Origin: Nocardia cyriacigeorgica
Lineage (GTDB): Bacteria; Actinomycetota; Actinomycetes; Mycobacteriales; Mycobacteriaceae
Direction: 5' to 3'
Length of the DNA stretch: 64,000 nucleotides
Assembly (NCBI RefSeq): GCF_010868145.1
Contig: NZ_JAAGUY010000002.1
Coordinates: 452,245 to 516,244, forward strand
Part shown: positions 1-7,491 of the stretch, one piece after another
How the letters are laid out: each line of letters starts with the position of its first letter
Numbering within the stretch: the first letter of the stretch is position 1
Notes under the pieces: model-generated
Database searches by the model: none
Told to the model about the DNA's origin: nothing
What the model saw: the letters and a program-made list of their open reading frames with translations, nothing else
Translations under genes and position numbers: made by a program

Positions 1-269
1 ATTGCCAACTGGGCGACTCCGGCTTCCAGCTCGCGGCGGTGACGGGCCTGGTCGGAGCGCAGCAGGTCGACCATCCGCCGATAGGCGATCCGGATGAGCC
101 AGCTGCGCGGGTTGTCGGGAATTCCGTCGTCAGGCCACTGCTGGGCGGCGGCCAGCAGTGACTCCTGGACCGCGTCCTCGGCGATATCGAACCGTCCGAA
201 ACGACGGACCAGCGCACCGAGGACCTGCGGCGCCTCGGCGCGCAGCAGGTCCTCGATCGCGGATGTCAT
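1..269 (-). CDS. ECF RNA polymerase sigma factor, N-terminal part (ECF42-like)
   Basis: Only the first 89 codons lie in the window; the gene runs off the left edge. The visible part is a sigma-70 region 2: an acidic DAVQE helix near residue 33 and a PRSWLIRIAYRRMVDLLR helix near residues 54-71, typical of core-binding and -10 recognition. The ATG at 269 overlaps the stop of the upstream DGPF gene by 4 bases (ATGA), so the pair is translationally coupled. Sigma factors next to DGPF/YCII proteins form the ECF42 group, whose long C-terminal TPR-like extension would lie outside the window. The group assignment rests on this neighbour; the sigma identity is firm. Confidence 0.88.
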   Translation of the reverse strand, partial: MTSAIEDLLRAEAPQVLGALVRRFGRFDIAEDAVQESLLAAAQQWPDDGIPDNPRSWLIRIAYRRMVDLLRSDQARHRRELEAGVAQLA

Positions 270-637
270 GCGGTGAAGTCCTCGCCCATGATCGGCCGGA
301 TCTCGATCGGTTCGCCGAGTGCTTCGACGATGCCGGTGGTGATCTCCACGGCGCGTTCGTGACTGGACACGTCGATCACGGCGAAGCTGGCCAGAACCTC
401 CTTCAGTTCGGCGAATGGGCCGTCGGTCGCGACCACACCATCGGAGGTGGCACGGATGGTTGTGCTGGTCGCCGGGTGACCGAGACCTTCGGTGGTGACC
501 AGCTCACCGGCGGCGATCAGCTCCTGTTCCAGCCGCTGGTAGGTGGCGAACGCGGCCAGCGCCTCCTCCGAAGGGGTATCTGCGGTGGCGGCGTTCCATG
601 CGGCGGCCGGGGTGTAGCCGAGCAGCAGGTATTTCAC
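266..637 (-). CDS. YCII-related (DGPF domain) protein
   Basis: A 123-residue protein of the YCII/DGPF family. It opens with KYLLLGYTP and carries the signature DGPFAELKEVLASF in its second half, with a conserved region near VTTEGLG. The start is a GTG at 637, preceded by a strong AGGAGG at 645-650; a longer frame begins at 679 but lacks this signal. The stop overlaps the sigma factor start by 4 bases. DGPF proteins accompany ECF42 sigma factors and probably act with them. Their biochemical role is not settled and no catalytic residue can be assigned here. Confidence 0.9.
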   Translation of the reverse strand: MKYLLLGYTPAAAWNAATADTPSEEALAAFATYQRLEQELIAAGELVTTEGLGHPATSTTIRATSDGVVATDGPFAELKEVLASFAVIDVSSHERAVEITTGIVEALGEPIEIRPIMGEDFTA

Positions 638-731
638 GTGAAGTCCTCCTACGTCGATGTCGATGATCACGTTAGGCACATGCCCTCGCTGCCACCTCGG
701 AGCCGCTCGACGCTTTTCGACTACTCGGCAT

Positions 732-747
732 TGTGATTCAGATCACA
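732..747. promoter_or_regulatory. CRP/GlxR-type binding site
   Basis: A perfect TGTGA-N6-TCACA dyad, the consensus of cAMP receptor protein family regulators (CRP, GlxR, Rv3676). It sits in the gap between the divergent DGPF gene and the DUF1579-like gene, centred about 77 bases before the latter's ATG. It probably controls one or both genes. An adenylate cyclase is encoded at 15754-17313 in the same window, but no CRP gene is present. Confidence 0.6.
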
Positions 748-816
748 TCTATTGGGTGTCGAGGTCGGTGGCGCCGTTCCGAGGTAGCAGCAAACACCCC
801 CACATAGGAGGAAGAA

Positions 817-1245
817 ATGAACGACTTGCAGCAGCAGCCCAGCCCCGAGGTCAAGAGTTTGGATCGCCTGGTCGGAACCTGGAAAGTCACCGGCGGCGCG
901 GAAGGCACCGTGCGGTACGAATGGATGCCCGGCCGGTTCTTCCTGCTTCAGCACATCGACCTCACCCAGTTCGGTGAGCCGGTCACTGGGATGGAAGTCA
1001 TCGGCAAACTGCGCCCTTTCGGGGAGCCCACCGGCGAGGACGTGTACTCGCGGTATTACGACTCGCTCGGCAACACCTTCGATTACGTCTACGGACTCGA
1101 CGGTGACACGCTGACCATCTGGGGCGGCGCCAAGGGCAGCCCGGCCTACTACAAGGGCACCTTCGACGCCGAAGGCACGACCGTCACAGGCGAATGGGTC
1201 TACCCGGGCGGCGGCGGTTACGCGTCGACGATGACCCGCATCTGA
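817..1245 (+). CDS. DUF1579-like beta-barrel protein
   Basis: A 142-residue soluble protein preceded by a strong AGGAGG six bases from the ATG. It starts with the LVGTWKVTGGAEG stretch seen in DUF1579-type small beta-barrels and continues with alternating strands (YEWMPGRFFLL, YDSLGNTFDYVYGLDGDTL, GEWVYPGGGGY). It has no signal peptide or membrane segment. Proteins of this kind bind small ligands or have no known function, so no reaction is proposed. A CRP-type site lies upstream. The family call is from sequence character only. Confidence 0.7.
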   Translation: MNDLQQQPSPEVKSLDRLVGTWKVTGGAEGTVRYEWMPGRFFLLQHIDLTQFGEPVTGMEVIGKLRPFGEPTGEDVYSRYYDSLGNTFDYVYGLDGDTLTIWGGAKGSPAYYKGTFDAEGTTVTGEWVYPGGGGYASTMTRI

Positions 1246-1260
1246 CGCCTCGTGTGAAAC

Positions 1261-1572
1261 CTACTGCGGCAGACCGAGCCTGCCGCGTGCCCAGTGCGGG
1301 ACCATCGGCAGGTACTCGGGGCGGGTTTCGACGAAATGCCGCACCATCGGGCACATGGGGAGGGCGCCGAGGTGGTCGGAGCGGGTCTGGTTCAGGGCGG
1401 TCTCGACCAGAACGCGGCCATAGCCCTGGCCCTCGTACTGGGAGTAGATCTCGGTGTGCACGAATGCGCGTTCGGCACCGGTGTCCTGGTACTCCGCGTA
1501 CCCGGCGATCGCGCCGTCGACGTAGATCTCGAAGCGTTCCAGTGCGGTGTTGTTACGGACCTCTGTCGACAT
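1261..1572 (-). CDS. NATD1-type GNAT N-acetyltransferase
   Basis: A 103-residue minimal GNAT protein of the NATD1/YjdJ type. The acetyl-CoA pyrophosphate loop is visible as QYEGQGYGRVLVETAL (residues 45-60), preceded by HTEIY, with the family's MCPMVRHFV segment near residue 73. It would transfer acetyl from acetyl-CoA to an unknown small or peptidyl substrate. It converges on the DUF1579-like gene with a 15-base gap and has no obvious operon partner. Confidence 0.85.
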   Translation of the reverse strand: MSTEVRNNTALERFEIYVDGAIAGYAEYQDTGAERAFVHTEIYSQYEGQGYGRVLVETALNQTRSDHLGALPMCPMVRHFVETRPEYLPMVPHWARGRLGLPQ

Positions 1573-1777
1573 GGCTCGAAGCTACTCCACGCGGGCGTCC
1601 GGGACACATCGCAACGTGTGGTCGACGAGGATCCGCCGTCTGTCGGGCGTGCCGGGATCGGAACAACCGCGGCAGGAAGCGATGTGGCTGCGGGATCGGG
1701 TGCCCGCCGGTGGCGTGATCGGTGGGCAACCCCAGCCGGGGGTGCGCAGGCAGGGTCGGCGGCGGAGAATCCTCGAC

Positions 1778-2911
1778 ATGGAGTCGGTGCCGACGATCGT
1801 GCTCGCCCCGGACAAGTTCAAGGGTTCGCTGACGGCCGCCGAGGTGGTGGATTCGCTGGCCACGGGTATCGGGCAGGTGCGACCGGATGCTCGGGTGGTT
1901 CGTGTTCCAGTGGCCGATGGTGGGGACGGGACCGTCGATGCGTTCGTGTCGGCCGGGTGGACACGGGTCTTGCTACGCGCGCCGGGGCCGACAGGTGAAC
2001 TTTTGGACACCTCCTATGCGGTGCACGGCGAGACGGCGGTCATCGAGCTCGCCGCCGTCGCCGGCCTGGCCAAACTTCCTGGCGGGCGACCGGACCCGTT
2101 GAACGCCAGCACTTTCGGGCTCGGAGTTGTGATCGCACATGCGCTCGATGCGGGCGCCACACGGATCGTCCTCGGGCTCGGCGGCAGTGCATCGACCGAT
2201 GGTGGTGCAGGCATGCTGACAGGTCTGGGGGCGAAGGTGATCGGGCCGGACGGGCGCGAATTGCCAAGGGGTGGAGCGTCGTTACTGGACGCGAAGCGGT
2301 GGGATCCACGCGGTCTGCATCCGGGACTCGCCGCCGCGCAGATCATCGTGGCGAGCGATGTGGACAACCCGCTGCTCGGCCCGTCGGGTGCGGTCACGGT
2401 GTATGCAACACAGAAAGGCGCAAGTCGTCAGGACATGGCGCTTCTCGAAGCCGCACTGCGCAATTGGGCATTGCTCACCGGACGCGAGTTCGCCGGGCGT
2501 CCCGGCGCCGGCGCGGCGGGCGGGACCGGCTTCGCGGCCATGGCCCTCCTCGGGGCCGAGCTGCGCAGTGGAATCGAGGTCGTGCTCGAACTCCTCGACT
2601 TCACCGCTGTGCTCGAATCAGCCACACTGGTCGTCACTGGTGAGGGCTGCCTGGACGAGCAGACCCTGCACGGCAAAGCGCCGATGGGCGTCGCGGCCGC
2701 CGCGCGCGCCGCTGGCATTCCCGTCGTGGCCGTCGCGGGACGCTCCGAACTCACCGTCGCTCAGATCGCCACCGCGGGATTCGCCGTCGGCCACACCCTC
2801 GCCGAACTGCAACCCGATCCCGAACGCTCGATCGCCGAAGCCGCGGCGCTGCTCGAACAGCTCGGAGCCAGGATCGCCGTCGAACAACTCGACGGTCGGA
2901 GCCGGGGCTAG
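1778..2911 (+). CDS. Glycerate kinase (GlxK/GarK family)
   Basis: A 377-residue kinase that phosphorylates D-glycerate with ATP (glyoxylate/glycerate salvage). Family motifs run in order: APDKFKGSLTAAEV near the N-terminus, VADGGDGTVDAF, the LGLGGSASTDGGAGML nucleotide-binding segment, SDVDNPLLGP, GAGAAGGTGF and TGEGCLDEQTLHGKAP. The frame is open for another 77 codons upstream, but homologues begin at the ATG at 1778, just before the VLAPDKFKGS strand. The gene stands alone and converges with the HxlR regulator across a hairpin terminator. Confidence 0.93.
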   Translation: MESVPTIVLAPDKFKGSLTAAEVVDSLATGIGQVRPDARVVRVPVADGGDGTVDAFVSAGWTRVLLRAPGPTGELLDTSYAVHGETAVIELAAVAGLAKLPGGRPDPLNASTFGLGVVIAHALDAGATRIVLGLGGSASTDGGAGMLTGLGAKVIGPDGRELPRGGASLLDAKRWDPRGLHPGLAAAQIIVASDVDNPLLGPSGAVTVYATQKGASRQDMALLEAALRNWALLTGREFAGRPGAGAAGGTGFAAMALLGAELRSGIEVVLELLDFTAVLESATLVVTGEGCLDEQTLHGKAPMGVAAAARAAGIPVVAVAGRSELTVAQIATAGFAVGHTLAELQPDPERSIAEAAALLEQLGARIAVEQLDGRSRG

Positions 2912-2985
2912 TCAAGGGTTGTCGGGCCGCGCGGCGATCCGGGGCAGAACCAGATCGCGCTGACCGAGGGTCATCCGCTCCCCCG

Positions 2986-3022
2986 GGCGATCGTGGTCGA
3001 GCCCTTCCCGACCGTGATCGCC
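2986..3022. terminator. Hairpin terminator between convergent genes
   Basis: Arms 2986-2999 and 3009-3022 form a 14-bp stem with two G-T wobbles and a 9-base loop. It lies between the convergent glycerate kinase and hxlR-type genes. There is no clear T-tract, so termination is inferred from stem and position. Confidence 0.6.
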
Positions 3023-3036
3023 TGTTCTCGGATGCC

Positions 3037-3390
3037 CTAACTCGCCGCCGACAGGTTCGTGAACAGCACGCCGCGATGCCGATCGCCCCACTCTTCCAAT
3101 GGGCGGAGCGCTTCCGCGAGTTCGGCGCCCAATGGGGTGAGCGAGTATTCGACGCGGGGCGGGATCTCCGGGAACACCTCGCGGCGCACGACGCCGGAGG
3201 TTTCGAGGTGGCGCAGGTTCTCGGTGAGCACCTTCTCGCTGACGCCCTCGAGCAGGCGGCGGATCTCGCTGAAGCGGCGGGGCCCATCGCTGAGCACCCA
3301 CATCAGGTGCAATCGCCATTTACCGCCGACGACATCGATCGCCACGCTCATCCCGCAAATGTTGTGATCCATACCACTGTCGGTCGTCAC
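3037..3390 (-). CDS. HxlR-family winged-helix regulator
   Basis: A 117-residue single-domain regulator. The HxlR signature is clear: a Cys near the N-terminus (residue 12), GGKWRLHLMWVLSDGPRRFSEI, then the recognition region GVSEKVLTENLRHLETSGVVRR and the wing RVEYSLTPLG. HxlR proteins bind as dimers to dyads in divergent promoters and respond to reactive electrophiles or small ligands. It is divergent from two imine-reductase-like genes, which it most likely controls. Confidence 0.92.
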   Translation of the reverse strand: MTTDSGMDHNICGMSVAIDVVGGKWRLHLMWVLSDGPRRFSEIRRLLEGVSEKVLTENLRHLETSGVVRREVFPEIPPRVEYSLTPLGAELAEALRPLEEWGDRHRGVLFTNLSAAS

Positions 3391-3458
3391 TGGATCCTCC
3401 TGACCTCGATACGGACCTCGACGTTAGCAACCGTACCCGCACGTGCGTTCTTGTGACT

Positions 3459-3472
3459 TCTACCTGCGTAGA
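3459..3472. promoter_or_regulatory. Candidate HxlR operator
   Basis: A perfect TCTAC-CTGC-GTAGA dyad in the 139-base gap between the divergent HxlR gene and the first imine-reductase-like gene. Size and position suit an HxlR operator; assignment is inferred. Confidence 0.35.
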
Positions 3473-3529
3473 TGAAACATCGACACCGACGCCGGCAAAC
3501 AATCGTATCGACTTTCGAAGGATCAGCAC

Positions 3530-4414
3530 ATGTCTCAGCAGCAGGGCAGCACCGCCTCGGTCTCGGTCATCGGCCTCGGCCCGATGGGTCAGTCGATGGT
3601 GCGGGCATTCTTGAAGGCGGGCACCGAGGTGACGGTGTGGAACCGCAGCAGCGCCAAGGTCGACGCCATGGTGGAACTCGGCGCCAAGCGTGCGACCACC
3701 GTCGCCGAGGCGCTCGATGCCAACGAGGTGATCGTGGTGAGCCTGACCCACTACGACGCCATGTACGACGTGCTCGGCCAGGCCACCGACCATCTCGCGG
3801 GCAAGGTCATCGCGAATCTGTCGTCGGATTCACCGGAGAAGGCGCGCGCGGGCGGTGCCTGGGTGCGATCGCACGGCGCCGAGTTCTTCTCCGGCGGATT
3901 CATGTCGGCGGGCGACAATATCGAGCACCCGGCCTCGTACGTCTTCTACAGTGGGCCGCGCGAGGTGTTCGACGCGCACGCCGAACTCCTGCGCCCCCTG
4001 AGCCCGCAGGAGTACCTCGGCACCGATGACGGTCTCGCGCAGGTCTTCTACCAGGCGCTGCTCGTCACCTTCCACCCGTGGATCCTGGCCTACCACCAGG
4101 CTCTGGCTGTGGTCGAGCGTTCCGGCCACGATATCGAGCAGTTCCTGCCATACGCCATTCGCTCGGCCGGCGCCTACCCGTTCTTCATGGAGGAATACGC
4201 GAAGGAGGCGAAGGCCGGCGGCTGGGGTGATCTGGCGGCCCTGAAGATGATGGACGCGGGCGCCCAGCACATCATCGACGCCAGCGAGGAGGTCGGCGTC
4301 GATGCGGTGCTGTCGCACACCGCGCAATCGTTGTGGCGCAAGGCCATCGTTGCGAGCGAGGAGGCCGGTACCCCGGTGTCCATGTTCCAGCTCTTGCGCA
4401 ATGAACAGGGCTGA
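3530..4414 (+). CDS. NADP-dependent imine-reductase-like oxidoreductase, copy 1
   Basis: A 294-residue protein of the 6-phosphogluconate/beta-hydroxyacid dehydrogenase superfamily, imine reductase branch. The N-terminal Rossmann domain has VIGLGPMG with VWNRSSAK after it (the Arg favours NADP). NLSSDSPEKA and YVFYSGPREVF follow, and the helical dimerisation domain begins near LGTDDGLAQVFYQALL. The GLGPMG form is typical of imine reductases and reductive aminases. A GAAGGA ribosome binding site precedes the ATG. A close homologue follows after 27 bases, so the two form an operon facing the HxlR gene. The substrate is unknown. Confidence 0.85.
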   Translation: MSQQQGSTASVSVIGLGPMGQSMVRAFLKAGTEVTVWNRSSAKVDAMVELGAKRATTVAEALDANEVIVVSLTHYDAMYDVLGQATDHLAGKVIANLSSDSPEKARAGGAWVRSHGAEFFSGGFMSAGDNIEHPASYVFYSGPREVFDAHAELLRPLSPQEYLGTDDGLAQVFYQALLVTFHPWILAYHQALAVVERSGHDIEQFLPYAIRSAGAYPFFMEEYAKEAKAGGWGDLAALKMMDAGAQHIIDASEEVGVDAVLSHTAQSLWRKAIVASEEAGTPVSMFQLLRNEQG

Positions 4415-4441
4415 CGCCCGCTCGAGCATCGAAAGATAGGC

Positions 4442-5332
4442 ATGCACATCGTGTCTCGACACAGCGCCACTCGTTCGGTGACGGTGATCGGACTCGGGCC
4501 GATGGGTCAGGCGATAGCTCGCGCCTACCTGGATGACGGTGTCGCGGTGACGGTCTGGAACCGCACCGCAGCCAAAACCGACGCCATGGTCGATCTCGGC
4601 GCGATACGCGCGGACAGCGTCGCCGATGCTCTCGCGGCCAGCGAGGTGATCGTGCTCAGCCTGACCCACTACGAGGCGATGTACGACGTACTCACCCCGG
4701 TGGCTGATCAGTTGAACGGCAAGGTCGTGGTCAACTTGTCGTCGGACTCACCCGAGAACACCCGGCGCGCAGCAGCGTGGGTCCGCTCGCGCTGCGGTCG
4801 ATTCCTCGCCGGCGGTGTCATGGCGCAACCGGCGGAACTGGCAGGCCCGACCGCTTACGTCTTCTACAGCGGGCCGGAGGAGGTCTTCGACAAGCATCGG
4901 GACCTGTTGCGGCCCTTGGGCGTGCCCGAGTATCTGGGTTCCGACGACGGCCTCGCTCAGCTGTACTACCAGGCGATGTTCGCGCTGTTCACGCCCCTGC
5001 TGCTCGGCTACGAGCAAGCGATGGCGATCATCGAACGCTCGGGCTCGGAGATCTCCCGGTTCCTGCCGTATGCGCAGCGTTCGCTTGGGTCGGTCGCGGA
5101 ACTGTATGCCGCCTGGTCGGGCAGGGCTGAAGCCGGAGATTGGGGCGATCTGGCGCATCTGCGGATGATGGATGCCGGCGCGCGCCATGTCGTGGAAACC
5201 GGTGCGGCGGCCGGTGTGGACACCACCCTGGCGGAAACGGTGTCCGCCTACTGGCGGCGGGCGATCGCCGAAAGCGTGGAAGCCGGAACGCCGATTCCGA
5301 CGTTCCGGCTGTTTCGCGGGCACACGGTGTGA
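4442..5332 (+). CDS. NADP-dependent imine-reductase-like oxidoreductase, copy 2
   Basis: A 296-residue paralogue of the preceding gene with the same order of motifs: VIGLGPMGQAIARAY, VWNRTAAK, a LSLTHYEAMYDVL block matching copy 1 almost word for word, NLSSDSPEN, YVFYSGPEEVFDKH and LGSDDGLAQLYYQAMF. The pair clearly arose by tandem duplication. Divergence is greatest around residues 115-130 and in the C-terminal helices that line the imine pocket, which suggests different substrates or a heteromeric enzyme. The stop lies one base from the convergent XRE gene. Confidence 0.85.
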   Translation: MHIVSRHSATRSVTVIGLGPMGQAIARAYLDDGVAVTVWNRTAAKTDAMVDLGAIRADSVADALAASEVIVLSLTHYEAMYDVLTPVADQLNGKVVVNLSSDSPENTRRAAAWVRSRCGRFLAGGVMAQPAELAGPTAYVFYSGPEEVFDKHRDLLRPLGVPEYLGSDDGLAQLYYQAMFALFTPLLLGYEQAMAIIERSGSEISRFLPYAQRSLGSVAELYAAWSGRAEAGDWGDLAHLRMMDAGARHVVETGAAAGVDTTLAETVSAYWRRAIAESVEAGTPIPTFRLFRGHTV

Positions 5333-5333
5333 A

Positions 5334-5576
5334 TCAGGCCGTCTCCGAGGACGATCCGAGTCGCGGGAAGGGGGCGGTGGAGAAGATCACCTCCACCGTC
5401 ACCTCGAAATACTCCGCGATCCGCAAGGCCAGATGCAGGCTCGGGCTGTACTCGCCGCGCTCCAGATATCCGATGGTCTGGTAGTGCACGCCGAGTGCTT
5501 CCGCGAGCTCGCGCCGGGAGATGCCGCGCTCGGCCCGCAACATCGCGATCCGGTTGTAAATGACCTCAGTAGGCAC
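5334..5576 (-). CDS. Small XRE-family regulator
   Basis: An 80-residue helix-turn-helix protein of the YgzD/XRE type. The motif is RELAEALGVHYQTIGYLERGEYSPSL; the usual IAEYFEVTVEVIF follows. The likely start is a GTG at 5576, inside the end of the permease gene (11-base overlap); longer starts would extend further into the permease. As the last gene of the ABC operon it probably autoregulates that operon. Related small XRE genes are common beside ABC-2 exporters in Gram-positive bacteria. Confidence 0.85.
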   Translation of the reverse strand: MPTEVIYNRIAMLRAERGISRRELAEALGVHYQTIGYLERGEYSPSLHLALRIAEYFEVTVEVIFSTAPFPRLGSSSETA

Positions 5577-6417
5577 GCTGCAACGCCTTCTCGCGTCGCT
5601 CGGCCATCGCGGCTCCCGATTCACGCCGGGCCATCCTGCGCATCACGATCGGGGCGATCAGCAGTCCGGCAGCTGCCCAGATTCCCAGTACCGCAGCAGT
5701 TTCCAGATGTCGCCAGGATTGGCCGAGCTCGACCGCTTCCGCGTCCGCCGGCAGTAGCGCCGAGCGCATACCGAGTCCGATCCAGTACATCGGAAACACC
5801 TGCCCGACGGTCTGCAACCAGCCGGGCAGGCCGGTGATCGGATAGAAAATGCCCGAGATGGCGACCAGCCCCATCAGCGGCATGGTGAAGAAGAACAGTC
5901 CACGGGGATCGTCGAAGACCGAACCGACGATCGCACCGATCGACAGCACGGCGAGCAGGCCGAGCGCAAGCACCCATACCAACGTCAGCCAGGACCCGAC
6001 GCTGTCGAGCGACACACCCCCCACGATCACCATGCCCACGCCCAGCAGGATAACCACCTGGGCGAGCACCGCTCCGGCGCTGGCACCGATCTTGCCGATC
6101 AGGTAGCCGATCATGCCGTTGGGCGTGGCCTTGGCCCGGAGCAGGGTGCCGTCCTCGCGATCAAGGACCAGGTACTGGGCGATGCTGTACAACCCGTTGA
6201 ACCCGATGATCATCCCGAGTATGCCGGGCAATGCCAGGGCGCCGAGCTTCAAACCGGTTTCCTGGAACGTGCCGTTGCGCATGAAGAACAACGCGATCAG
6301 CAGCAGGATCGGGGTGAGGAGAACACCGGCGAGATCCTCGGTATTGGTGAACTGCATCCGCAACTCGATCCGGGTCCGGGTGAATCCCGCCCGAATCGCG
6401 ACCATGGTTGGGTTCAT
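5566..6417 (-). CDS. ABC-2 type transporter permease
   Basis: A 283-residue integral membrane protein with about six hydrophobic segments: residues 25-45, 60-85, 105-135, 142-165, 172-195 and 235-258. It has the ABC-2 exporter layout with an N-terminal cytoplasmic TRIELRMQF helix and an amphipathic EDGTLLRAKATP loop that should contact the ATPase. Its ATG overlaps the ATPase stop by 4 bases. With that ATPase it forms a DrrAB-like exporter, possibly for a drug or lipid; the substrate cannot be read from the sequence. Confidence 0.9.
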   Translation of the reverse strand: MNPTMVAIRAGFTRTRIELRMQFTNTEDLAGVLLTPILLLIALFFMRNGTFQETGLKLGALALPGILGMIIGFNGLYSIAQYLVLDREDGTLLRAKATPNGMIGYLIGKIGASAGAVLAQVVILLGVGMVIVGGVSLDSVGSWLTLVWVLALGLLAVLSIGAIVGSVFDDPRGLFFFTMPLMGLVAISGIFYPITGLPGWLQTVGQVFPMYWIGLGMRSALLPADAEAVELGQSWRHLETAAVLGIWAAAGLLIAPIVMRRMARRESGAAMAERREKALQRAY

Positions 6418-7343
6418 CGCACAACCTCCTCGATGGCGTGGATCTCCGCCTGTTCCGACCCGGACTCGAAGTGGCGGACCAGGGCCACATATGTTTCCTC
6501 GAGCGAACCGCGGCGCACCTCCAGTTCGCCGACCTCCGCTCCGAACTGCTGGAACAGCTCGTAGACGAACTTGGTCGATTCGGCGGTGGTGTGCACGAAC
6601 CGCTGGCCGTCCCTGGTCCAGCGAACCTCGGCGTCCACCGATACCCGGCGCGCCAATTCGTCAGCTGAACCGTCGGCGATGATCCGGCCACCGGCCAGGA
6701 TCAGGATGCGGTCGGCGAGCTTTTCCGCCTCGTCCAGATCATGCGTTGTGAGCAGGATGGTGGTCTGCTGTTCGTCGGCCAGGCGGTGTACCAGGTCGTG
6801 GAATTCGCGGCGGGCCTCCGGGTCGAAACCGGCGGTCGGCTCGTCCAGGAACAGCACCTCGGGCTTGCCGACGACGCCGATCGCCACGTCCAGCCTGCGG
6901 CGTTGCCCGCCGGACAGGGTCGAGACCTTGGCGCCGGCGTGTTCGGTGAGGCCGACCAATGCGATGAGTTCGTCGGCGTCCCACGGCCGCCTCGTGGCGT
7001 CGGTGCTGTAGGGGCCGTAGAAAGAGCCGAGGTAGGCCAGCAATTCCCGCACCCGCCATTTGCTGTGGTCACGCCACGATTGCAGGACCACTCCGATGCG
7101 CGAGCGCCAGGCCTCGTCACCGTGCACCGGATCGACGCCGAGTACTTCGACCCGCCCGGCCGATGGTGCGCGGAAACCCTCCAGGATTTCGATGGTTGTG
7201 GTCTTGCCCGCGCCGTTGGGTCCGAGCATGACCAGAACTTCGCCGTGTCGCGCCTGGAACGTGACGTCGTTGAGGACGTCCTCGGTGCCGTAGCGCATGC
7301 GCAGTTTCTCGACGTTGAGCACTACGCCATCACCCACTGTCAT
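6414..7343 (-). CDS. ABC transporter ATP-binding protein (DrrA-like)
   Basis: A 309-residue nucleotide-binding protein. Walker A is GPNGAGKTTT (near residue 39), the signature is LSGGQRRRLDVA, Walker B is VLFLDEPTAGFD, and the H-loop is LLTTHDLDEAEKLADRI. A C-terminal extension of about 85 residues follows, as in DrrA/CcmA-type exporters. A GGGAGGG site precedes the ATG. It is the first gene of a three-gene operon with the permease and the XRE regulator, transcribed from the promoter at 7380-7408. Confidence 0.93.
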   Translation of the reverse strand: MTVGDGVVLNVEKLRMRYGTEDVLNDVTFQARHGEVLVMLGPNGAGKTTTIEILEGFRAPSAGRVEVLGVDPVHGDEAWRSRIGVVLQSWRDHSKWRVRELLAYLGSFYGPYSTDATRRPWDADELIALVGLTEHAGAKVSTLSGGQRRRLDVAIGVVGKPEVLFLDEPTAGFDPEARREFHDLVHRLADEQQTTILLTTHDLDEAEKLADRILILAGGRIIADGSADELARRVSVDAEVRWTRDGQRFVHTTAESTKFVYELFQQFGAEVGELEVRRGSLEETYVALVRHFESGSEQAEIHAIEEVVR

Positions 7344-7376
7344 GGTATCCCTCCCTGTCGTGGGTTGGTGATGATT

Positions 7377-7408
7377 TGTAGCATACCTACTACATTTCGC
7401 AGTGACAA
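7377..7408 (-). promoter_or_regulatory. Promoter and operator of the ABC-XRE operon
   Basis: Read on the minus strand, TTGTCA (7408-7403) and TATGCT (7385-7380) are separated by 17 bases, a good sigma-A promoter. A TGTAG-N8-CTACA dyad (7377-7394) covers the -10 box and the downstream half of the spacer. The XRE protein at the end of the operon is the natural candidate to bind it; that link is inferred. Confidence 0.55.
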
Positions 7409-7425
7409 TGCTTTGTTGCCTATGG

Positions 7426-7481
7426 TTGACATGCAGCCAATCAGCTGCCTATTCTGCATTTATGCACCCAAATGGCTGCAT
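7426..7481 (+). promoter_or_regulatory. Promoter and operator of the ArsR-SRPBCC gene
   Basis: TTGACA (7426-7431) and TATTCT (7450-7455) are 18 bases apart. Two dyads flank or overlap this promoter: ATGCAGCCA (7431-7439) paired with TGGCTGCAT (7473-7481), and inside it TGCAT-TT-ATGCA (7455-7466). ArsR-family proteins usually repress by binding such dyads over their own promoter, so autoregulation by the following gene is likely. Confidence 0.6.
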
Positions 7482-7491
7482 ATGAGAGAGA

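Noticed and set aside
158..736. Long plus-strand frame over the sigma/DGPF genes
   Set aside because: It is the shadow of the two minus-strand genes, which have clear family motifs and ribosome binding sites.
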